From contig VXOJ01000008.1 in the NCBI GenBank assembly GCA_009840115.1, positions 62,212 through 108,941 of the forward strand: DNA of 46,730 nt, read 5' to 3'. A program made the position numbers and the translations under genes. This document shows, piece after piece, positions 41,531-46,730 of the stretch; within the stretch, counting starts at the first letter, position 1, and every line of letters begins with the position of its first letter. This DNA comes from Gemmatimonadales bacterium (GTDB taxonomy: Bacteria > Gemmatimonadota > Gemmatimonadetes > Palauibacterales > Palauibacteraceae). The notes beneath the pieces are model-generated. The model was not told the origin of the DNA. It did not search any database and saw only the letters and a list, made by a program, of their open reading frames with translations.

Positions 41531-44500
41531 TCAGCCGCCCGGCCGGTCCGGCAGCGCAATCGGCTCGCCCCCGCCAGGCCGTACCCCTTCCGCGTACAGT
41601 TGCGCGTTCAGCGCCGGCACGCGCGTCTCGATGAGCGCGTTGAGCCGGTCCAGCAGCTCCGGCATCACGTTCCAGACCTCGTCGACCTGCCACAGGTGGT
41701 CCGCGGTCGGGACCGTCGACGAACCCTGGATCGCGTTCGCTACGCCGGCATTCCGGCGCGCATCCGCCAACTCGTCCCGGATCTCCTCGATCTCCTCCTC
41801 GATCGCCTCCAGCTCCTCTTCCAGTCCCTCCGGCGCCTCGTCCGCGCCCTCGATCAGGTCCTCCGCGGCGGAAAGCTGCTCCTCGAGCGCGTCGAGGGCC
41901 TGCCCCGCCTCGTAGATCGGGCCCGCCATGGCGTGGAGGCTCATGAGCGCCTCCTGCCGCGCCATCCGGTCCGCGCGGGCCATCGGGCGTCGGGGTTCCG
42001 CGACGACCTCGACCTCGGCCGAGAACGTCTCGCCGCCCACGTCCATGCTCACGGTGTAGGTGCCCGGAAGGACGATCGGTCCCTGAGGCGCGCCGCCGAA
42101 GAAGAAGCCGCCGCCCCCACCGCCCGGACCGCCGCCCTCGGGCTCGTACGGCCGGTCGTGGCGCCAGTCCCAGATCACCTCGTTGATCCCCTGCTTCCGC
42201 TCTACCTCCAGCGTGCGGACGTGCTCTCCCGAGGCGTCCGTGATCATCAGCGCGAACTCCGCGTCGTCCCCGTCGCCGTCCCCCGCATCATCTCCGTCCC
42301 CGTCGCCGTCCTCGTGCCCTTCCCCGTCATCACCGTCGCCGTCGTCATCATCCGCGTCGGCGTCCTCTCCCGCCCCGTCGTCCTCCGCCATCGCCTCGGC
42401 CGGAGCGTCCCGCAGGTAGTAGCGGATGCGCACGCCGCGCGGCGGATTCGGCGCACTGTACGTGGCGCCGTAGAAGGGCCAGTCGCCGCGCTCCGTCCAC
42501 ATGATCGAACGGTCGCCGAACACGCGTCCCGCCTCGGCCAGCATCCCCTCGGAGAGGGCCTCGAGCGGCGCTACGTCGGCCAGGATCCAGGCGCTGCGGC
42601 CGTGCGTGCCGACGATGAGGTCGTTCTCGCGCGGGTGCACGAGGATGTCGTCCACCGACACCGTGGGCAGGTTGTTCTTGAGCTGGACCCAGCTCTCGCC
42701 GCGGTCCACGGAGACGAACACGCCGACCTCGTTGCCGATGAAGAGGAGGTTCGGCGCCCGGTGGTGCTCGACGATCACGTTCACCGACCACAGGTCCGGC
42801 AGCCCGTTCGCGATCGCCCGCCAGCTCTGACCGTAGTCTTCGCTCACGTAGGCGTAGGGCGCGTAGTCGCCGTTCCGGTGCCCGTCGAAGGTGGCATAGA
42901 CGCGCCCCTCCACGTGGTGCGACGGCTCCACCCGGCTCACGTAGGTCCGCTCCGGGAGGCCCGGGATGCGGTCGACGACGTTCTCCCACGTCTCCCCGTC
43001 GTCGCGCGACACCTGCAGGTTGCCGTCGTCCGTCCCCGCGTAGATCAAGCCGCGTGCGAGCGGCGACTCCTCCACCGATGTCAGGTTCCCGTAGTTGGCG
43101 ATGCCGTCGTTGAGCGACATCTGCGGCTCGGAGCCGGGGACGCCCATGATCTCCAGCTCCTCGCGGTCGATCTGCTTCGTGAGATCGAGCCCGCCGACCT
43201 CCTCCCACGACATCCCGTAGTCCCGCGACCGCAACAGGTAGTTCGCGCCCAGGTAGACGGTCGCCGGATCGTGCGGCGAGAGCAGGAGCGGCGAGTTCCA
43301 GTTGTAGCGGTAGGCCTTCGTCGTGTCGCCGTCCGCCCGCGGCCCGACGATGGGGCGCATGGGGATCTTCTCCCCGGTCGTCAGGTCGTAGCGGTTCATG
43401 TTCCCGCCCTGCGACTCGGAGTAGACGATCGTCGAGTCCGTCGGGTCCACGATCGTGAAGAAGCCGTCGCCGTAGGCCGTCTCGTACCAGTCCTGGTGCC
43501 GGATGCCGTGGAAGGAGCGCGTGTCCGAGGGTCCGCACCAGGCGTCGTTGTCCTGCAGCCCGCCGCACACCGCGTAGGGCGTCCGCATGTCGTAGCCGAT
43601 GGTGTAGAACTGGCCGAGCGCGATGTTGTCGAACATGCGCCAGTGCGCGGCCCCGTCCCACGAGGCTGCGACCCCGCCGTCGCTGCCCAGGATCAGGTGG
43701 TCCGGGTCCTCCGGGTTGATCCACAGCTGGTGGTGGTCGACGTGGATCTGCACGGCGCCGTCGTTGCGGAACGTCCGTCCCCCGTCATCCGAAATCGAGA
43801 GCTGCGTCCCGAGCACGTAGATGCGGTCGGGGTTGCTGGGGTCGATGCGGACCTGGGAGTAGTACATGGGACGCGGGTTGGTGTCGGACACCTTCTCCCA
43901 CGTCTCGCCACGGTCGGTCGACCGGAAGAGCCCGCCCTGGCGCGGACCGCCGCCTCCGCCCCCGAAGCCCTGGCCCGGCCGTCGCGGATCCGCCTCGACC
44001 AGCGCGTAGACGAGGTTGCCGTCCTGCCGGTAGATGTCGATCCCGATGCGGCCCTTGTCGCCTGCCGGCAGCCCCTCGGTGAGTTCGGTCCAGGTGTCGC
44101 CGCCGTCGACCGTCCGGTAGAGGCCGCTCCCTGGTCCGCCCCCGTTGAATCCCCAGCCGGTCCGCTGCCGCTGGTACATGGCCGCGAAGATCGTGTTCGG
44201 GTCGGCGGGATCCATGGCCAGGTCGATGGCCCCCGTGTGGTCGTCGACGTACAGGACCTTCTCCCACGACTCCCCGCCATCGGTCGTCCGGAACACGCCG
44301 CGCTCGGGGTTCGAACCCCAGAGATCCCCCATCGCGGCCACATGGACGACGTCGGGGTTGCGCGGATGGATGAGGATGCGGGCGATGTGCTTCGTCGCCT
44401 CGAGCCCCATGTGCATCCACGTGTTCCCCCCGTCCGTCGACTTGTAGACGCCGTTCCCCCACGGGGAGGACTGGCGGTTCTGCGGCTCGCCCGTCCCCAC

Positions 44501-44830
44501 CCACACGAGGTTCGGATTCGCCTGGTGGAGCGTCACGTCCCCGATCGAACTCGTCGGCTGGTCGTCGAACAGCGGGGTCCACGATGTGCCGTGGTTCTCC
44601 GTCTTCCACAGCCCTCCGCTCGCGGTGCCGAGGTAGAAGATCTGTGGCTTGGCTTCGACGACGTCGAGGTCGGCGATCCGTCCTCCCATGAGGGCCGGGC
44701 CGATCTCCCGGTACTCCAGGTGGGAGATGGCCGTCTCGAGGGCGGATTGGGCGGCGGCGGGCGAGGCGCCGGTCGTGGCGCCGAAGAGGAGACCGGCCGC
44801 GGAGAGCGCAAGAACTCGTGCTGCTTTCAT
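41531..44830 (-). CDS. Exported sortilin/BNR-type beta-propeller protein (VPS10-like)
   Basis: A 1099-residue exported protein (signal ending ASPAAAQS). The N-terminal two-thirds is a large propeller with Asp-box repeats such as KSTDGGNTW, RTTDGGESW, RTVDGGDTW, RSTDRGETW, VSRDDGETW, VSEDYGQSW and VSVDRGESW, as in sialidase/sortilin (VPS10) proteins. Residues about 810-865 are almost purely Asp, Gly and Glu. A beta-sandwich follows (EVIWDWRHDRPYEPEGG, LPGTYTVSMDVGGETFSAEV), then a coiled coil (LEEELEAIEEEIEEIRDELA) and a C-terminal helical part. Often annotated glycosyl hydrolase, but no catalytic residues are evident; a binding or scaffold role is equally likely. ATG 44830 has GAGG seven bases upstream. 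Confidence 0.9.
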   Translation of the reverse strand: MKAARVLALSAAGLLFGATTGASPAAAQSALETAISHLEYREIGPALMGGRIADLDVVEAKPQIFYLGTASGGLWKTENHGTSWTPLFDDQPTSSIGDVTLHQANPNLVWVGTGEPQNRQSSPWGNGVYKSTDGGNTWMHMGLEATKHIARILIHPRNPDVVHVAAMGDLWGSNPERGVFRTTDGGESWEKVLYVDDHTGAIDLAMDPADPNTIFAAMYQRQRTGWGFNGGGPGSGLYRTVDGGDTWTELTEGLPAGDKGRIGIDIYRQDGNLVYALVEADPRRPGQGFGGGGGGPRQGGLFRSTDRGETWEKVSDTNPRPMYYSQVRIDPSNPDRIYVLGTQLSISDDGGRTFRNDGAVQIHVDHHQLWINPEDPDHLILGSDGGVAASWDGAAHWRMFDNIALGQFYTIGYDMRTPYAVCGGLQDNDAWCGPSDTRSFHGIRHQDWYETAYGDGFFTIVDPTDSTIVYSESQGGNMNRYDLTTGEKIPMRPIVGPRADGDTTKAYRYNWNSPLLLSPHDPATVYLGANYLLRSRDYGMSWEEVGGLDLTKQIDREELEIMGVPGSEPQMSLNDGIANYGNLTSVEESPLARGLIYAGTDDGNLQVSRDDGETWENVVDRIPGLPERTYVSRVEPSHHVEGRVYATFDGHRNGDYAPYAYVSEDYGQSWRAIANGLPDLWSVNVIVEHHRAPNLLFIGNEVGVFVSVDRGESWVQLKNNLPTVSVDDILVHPRENDLIVGTHGRSAWILADVAPLEALSEGMLAEAGRVFGDRSIMWTERGDWPFYGATYSAPNPPRGVRIRYYLRDAPAEAMAEDDGAGEDADADDDDGDGDDGEGHEDGDGDGDDAGDGDGDDAEFALMITDASGEHVRTLEVERKQGINEVIWDWRHDRPYEPEGGGPGGGGGGFFFGGAPQGPIVLPGTYTVSMDVGGETFSAEVEVVAEPRRPMARADRMARQEALMSLHAMAGPIYEAGQALDALEEQLSAAEDLIEGADEAPEGLEEELEAIEEEIEEIRDELADARRNAGVANAIQGSSTVPTADHLWQVDEVWNVMPELLDRLNALIETRVPALNAQLYAEGVRPGGGEPIALPDRPGG

Positions 44831-44903
44831 GATACTGCCTCGGAAACGGGGAGATGACGGGGCTTCCGCCCGCAAACTGCACTACAGAGATGTCCGCGCA
44901 ATA

Positions 44904-44927
44904 CGCCGCCGGTCCGCACGGGCGGCG
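44904..44927 (-). terminator. Hairpin after the truncated hydrolase gene
   Basis: CGCCGCC at 44904-44910 pairs with GGCGGCG at 44921-44927 around a ten-base loop, just past the stop of the leftward hydrolase remnant. It lies in the 112-base gap before the propeller gene. No U-tract; weak support. Confidence 0.35.
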
Positions 44928-44942
44928 CGGTCCGGAGCCGGA

Positions 44943-45248
44943 TCAGAACGAGGCCCCTCCGCCCGCGAGCGGCAGGACTTCCTCCACCAGGGCGAGGAGC
45001 AGTCGGCCCGGCTCCTCGAACATGATCATGTGCGAGCTGCGCTCGAAGGTTACCAACCGTTTGCGGGGCGCCTCGATGCGGTCGAAGTAGTCTCTGGCGC
45101 TTTGATAGGGCGTGTGCAGGTCGAACCGCCCGTGGAGGATGACGACGGGAACCTCGAAGCGTTCCACGAGCCGCGTCGGCCGGGGCTCCGGGGCCCGGTC
45201 GATGAGGTGGCGTTCGGCCCACGCCATGGCCGGCTGCACGTTCGCCAC
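44943..45248 (-). pseudogene. Alpha/beta hydrolase, 3' remnant (prolyl aminopeptidase-like)
   Basis: About 101 codons matching only the C-terminal third of an alpha/beta hydrolase: FEVPVVILHGRFDLHTPYQS with the catalytic Asp, then APRKRLVTFERSSHMIMFEE with the catalytic His, ending LLALVEEVLPLAG. The nucleophile elbow and oxyanion region are missing. In the same frame the match extends a few codons upstream (GADVANVQPAMAWAE) to about 45265, where a TAG (in CCATAG) ends it. Beyond lies non-coding sequence and then an integrase gene, so the 5' part was probably displaced or lost when the element integrated. An in-frame ATG at 45248 exists but lacks a ribosome binding site. Confidence 0.75.
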
Positions 45249-45423
45249 GTCGGCCCCCGTGTCTGCTTGCTATGGGGTGCCATAGCTGTCCAGAGAAGTC
45301 CCGTAACGTACATAACTGACGCCATATCAGTATGTTACGATTTCATTTCTCATCTCGTCCATCCGAGAAAGATTCGTGACATCCTCTTGCATCCGCCATA
45401 TGGTGGCTGATACAATGGTAGGT
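45249..45423. other. Integration junction: candidate attachment region and integrase control region
   Basis: Lower in GC than the flanks. It holds a perfect inverted repeat CTATGG-GGTG-CCATAG (45270-45285), an imperfect inverted repeat from CGTAAC (45302) to TTACG (45339), and the palindrome CCATATGG (45396-45403). The hexamer GCCATA occurs at all three places (near 45280, 45321 and 45395), as might integrase or excisionase binding sites. Hydrolase coding similarity stops at about 45265. No tRNA gene is present here, so the target may be protein-coding. Exact att core cannot be set without the other end. Confidence 0.45.
45387..45416 (+). promoter_or_regulatory. Sigma-70-like promoter of the integrase gene
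   Basis: TTGCAT at 45387-45392 and TACAAT at 45411-45416 are spaced by 18 bases, close to the consensus. The spacer contains the palindrome CCATATGG, a possible operator. Transcription would start near 45423, at or one base before the ATG at 45424, so the message may be leaderless. Confidence 0.5.
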
Positions 45424-46647
45424 ATGTCACTCCCGAACCGACCCCCGAAACGTAAGCCGCACGGTCGGCATCCGCAGAACGCGCTCTCGCCCGCCTTCGT
45501 CCGCAACGTGAGCGAGGCCGGACGCTACTGCGACGGCCAGGGCCTTTACCTCGACGTTCGGCCAACGGGCAGCCGGGGCTGGATTCAGCGGCTCACGATC
45601 CGGGGCCGCCGAACCGAACTCGGACTGGGCGGCTATCCCTTGGTTTCCTTGAAGGAAGCCCGCGAGAAGGCGTTCGCGAACCGGAAGTTGGCCCGCGACG
45701 GGGGCGATCCCTTGGCCGAGAAGCGGCGTGCCGAGGGGATGCCGACCTTTGCGGAGGCGACCCGGCAGGTCTGGGAGCAGCTGCGGCCGGGTTGGCGCTC
45801 GGCCAAGCACGCGCAGATATGGCTGCGCACCGTGGAGGCGCACGCCTTCCCCCGGATCGGGGACATGCTGGTCTCGGAGGTCACGAGCGGCGACGTGATC
45901 GGGGTCCTTGCCCCGATCTGGCACGAAATGGTGCCCACCGCCCGGAACCTGCGCCAGCGCATCCACAAGGTCATGGAGTGGTCGGTGGCGATGGATCTCA
46001 GGTCCGACAACCCGTGCGACCGGATCGGGCCGGTGCTCGGAGCACAGGGGAAGGCGGTGCGGCATATGCGGGCGCTGCCGCATCGGGAAGTGGCCGAGGC
46101 GATCCGGGCGGTGCGGGCATCGAACGCGATGCCGGGGGCCAAACTGGCGTTCGAGTTTCTCGTCCTGACAGCGGCGAGATGGGGCGAGGTCCGGGGGGCG
46201 GTCTGGGCGGAGATCGACGGGGGCGAAGGCGTGTGGACCGTCCCCGCACCGCGAACGAAGGCCAACCGGGAGCACCGGGTCCCGCTGAGCCGACGTGCGG
46301 TGGACATCCTTGGGGAGGCGCGCTCGCTCGGCAGCGGCAACTTGTGGTTGTTCCCGGGCGTACGCCGAGGCTCGCTCGGCATCACGGCCATGTCGGCGCT
46401 CCTAAAGAGACTTGATATCGCGGCGGTTCCGCATGGGTTCCGGTCGTCGTTCCGGGACTGGGCCGCCGAGGAAACGGACCATCCCCGGGAGGTCGCCGAG
46501 GCGGCGCTGGCCCATGTGGTCCAGAACCGGGTCGAGGCGGCGTACCGGCGCACGGACCTGTTCGAGCGGAGGCGTCGGCTCATGGAAGATTGGGCCGGAT
46601 ACCTCGCTCGTGAGCGCCCCGATTCGGAGGCGGAACCGGGCCGCTGA
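45424..46647 (+). CDS. int: P4-type tyrosine recombinase / integrase
   Basis: A 407-residue site-specific recombinase. The N-terminal DUF4102-like arm-binding domain is seen in YCDGQGLYLDVRPTGSRGWI and LGLGGYPLVSLKEAREKA, followed by a core-binding helical domain and the catalytic domain with Arg252 (TAARWGE), His337-x-x-Arg340 (PHGFRSSFRDW), His364 (ALAHVV) and nucleophile Tyr374 (EAAYRR). All catalytic residues are present and the length is typical, so it looks functional. It probably drives integration of an element extending to the right. ATG 45424 (SLPNRPPKRK after Met) is preferred over 45376 because of the promoter position; no clear ribosome binding site precedes it. Confidence 0.93.
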   Translation: MSLPNRPPKRKPHGRHPQNALSPAFVRNVSEAGRYCDGQGLYLDVRPTGSRGWIQRLTIRGRRTELGLGGYPLVSLKEAREKAFANRKLARDGGDPLAEKRRAEGMPTFAEATRQVWEQLRPGWRSAKHAQIWLRTVEAHAFPRIGDMLVSEVTSGDVIGVLAPIWHEMVPTARNLRQRIHKVMEWSVAMDLRSDNPCDRIGPVLGAQGKAVRHMRALPHREVAEAIRAVRASNAMPGAKLAFEFLVLTAARWGEVRGAVWAEIDGGEGVWTVPAPRTKANREHRVPLSRRAVDILGEARSLGSGNLWLFPGVRRGSLGITAMSALLKRLDIAAVPHGFRSSFRDWAAEETDHPREVAEAALAHVVQNRVEAAYRRTDLFERRRRLMEDWAGYLARERPDSEAEPGR

Positions 46648-46658
46648 GGCGCTGGCTC

Positions 46659-46676
46659 ACGACCGTTATCGGTCGT
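46659..46676 (+). terminator. Hairpin after the integrase gene
   Basis: ACGACCG at 46659-46665 pairs with CGGTCGT at 46670-46676 around TTAT, 11 bases after the integrase stop. It could be a terminator, or a recombination-related inverted repeat; no U-tract follows. The remaining sequence to 46730 shows no supportable gene. Confidence 0.4.
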
Positions 46677-46730
46677 CAGTATCCATCTCACAAGCGGACG
46701 CCCGTTCTTAGCGAAGCGAGTTGCCTCGCA

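Noticed and set aside
41171..44857. A 1228-codon open frame on the plus strand
   Set aside because: It is antisense to the sortilin-like gene and part of nfeD; composition is a shadow of high-GC codons and no motif is visible.
1..46730. CRISPR arrays, rRNA genes and complete insertion sequences
   Set aside because: No regularly spaced repeats, rRNA segments or transposase genes were seen. The only mobile-element gene is the integrase at the right edge.

Overview
The window is GC-rich (about two-thirds G+C by eye, not computed) and bacterial. Genes are densely packed, often coupled by TGATG, ATGA or GTGA overlaps, with AGGAG-type ribosome binding sites. The content suggests a heterotrophic member of Gemmatimonadota, or less likely Acidobacteriota: many exported beta-propeller proteins and lipoproteins, a tricorn-like protease, TolB-amidohydrolase and sortilin-like proteins, a TonB receptor with an N-terminal carboxypeptidase-regulatory-like domain, FloA/NfeD, BlaI/M56, DUF1080 and DUF6152 proteins. 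No rRNA or other taxonomic marker is present, so this is inference.

Layout. 0.2-3.0 kb (minus): a Tat-type Gfo/Idh/MocA oxidoreductase translationally coupled to a two-domain DUF1080 protein. 3.1-6.5 kb (plus): exported cyclophilin, exported alpha/beta hydrolase, then a c-type cytochrome lipoprotein and two paralogous membrane proteins. 6.5-10.8 kb (minus): two tandem paralogous lipoproteins, a DUF6152-like protein and a leishmanolysin-like (M8) lipoprotein protease. 11.0-12.9 kb (plus): an NHL lipoprotein and a Cys-rich exported protein, closed by a 13-bp perfect hairpin shared with the convergent tricorn-like S41 protease (12.9-16.2 kb, minus). 16.4-21.5 kb (plus): a class C beta-lactamase-fold serine hydrolase and a TonB-dependent receptor. 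21.57-21.65 kb (minus): tRNA-Leu(UAA). 21.8-23.7 kb: a small exported protein (plus) facing an FMN reductase, dut and a 31-residue membrane ORF (minus). 23.8-28.4 kb (plus): a TolB-propeller/amidohydrolase gene split by one in-frame TAA, then an FAD-dependent oxidoreductase. 28.3-30.9 kb (minus): M56 peptidase, BlaI repressor and an exported Gly/His/Glu-rich protein, with related palindromic operator candidates at both promoters. 31.1-32.4 kb (plus): a six-bladed propeller protein. 32.5-36.5 kb (minus): acyl-CoA ligase, PaaI-type thioesterase and an exported amidase fused to a CHRD-like domain. 36.6-38.4 kb (plus): SURF1, a coupled 98-residue protein and a double-VOC protein. 38.4-41.5 kb (minus): NfeD, FloA and a third coupled membrane-anchored protein. 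41.5-44.8 kb (minus): a sortilin/BNR-type exported protein. 44.9-46.7 kb: the 3' remnant of an alpha/beta hydrolase gene abutting a complete P4-type tyrosine integrase, probably the left end of an integrated element running off the window.

Together the genes describe a cell-envelope and secretion-heavy lifestyle: extracellular peptide, amide and sugar-derivative breakdown (S41, M8, amidohydrolase, amidase, serine hydrolase, Gfo/Idh plus DUF1080), uptake through a TonB receptor, oxidative catabolism (FAD oxidoreductase, acyl-CoA ligase) and envelope-stress regulation (BlaI/M56, FloA/NfeD). The least explained parts are the cytochrome plus twin-membrane-protein operon, the BlaI-linked Gly/His-rich protein, the amidase-CHRD fusion operon, the third gene of the FloA operon, and the integrase junction. 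I found no CRISPR array, no rRNA and no complete insertion sequence.
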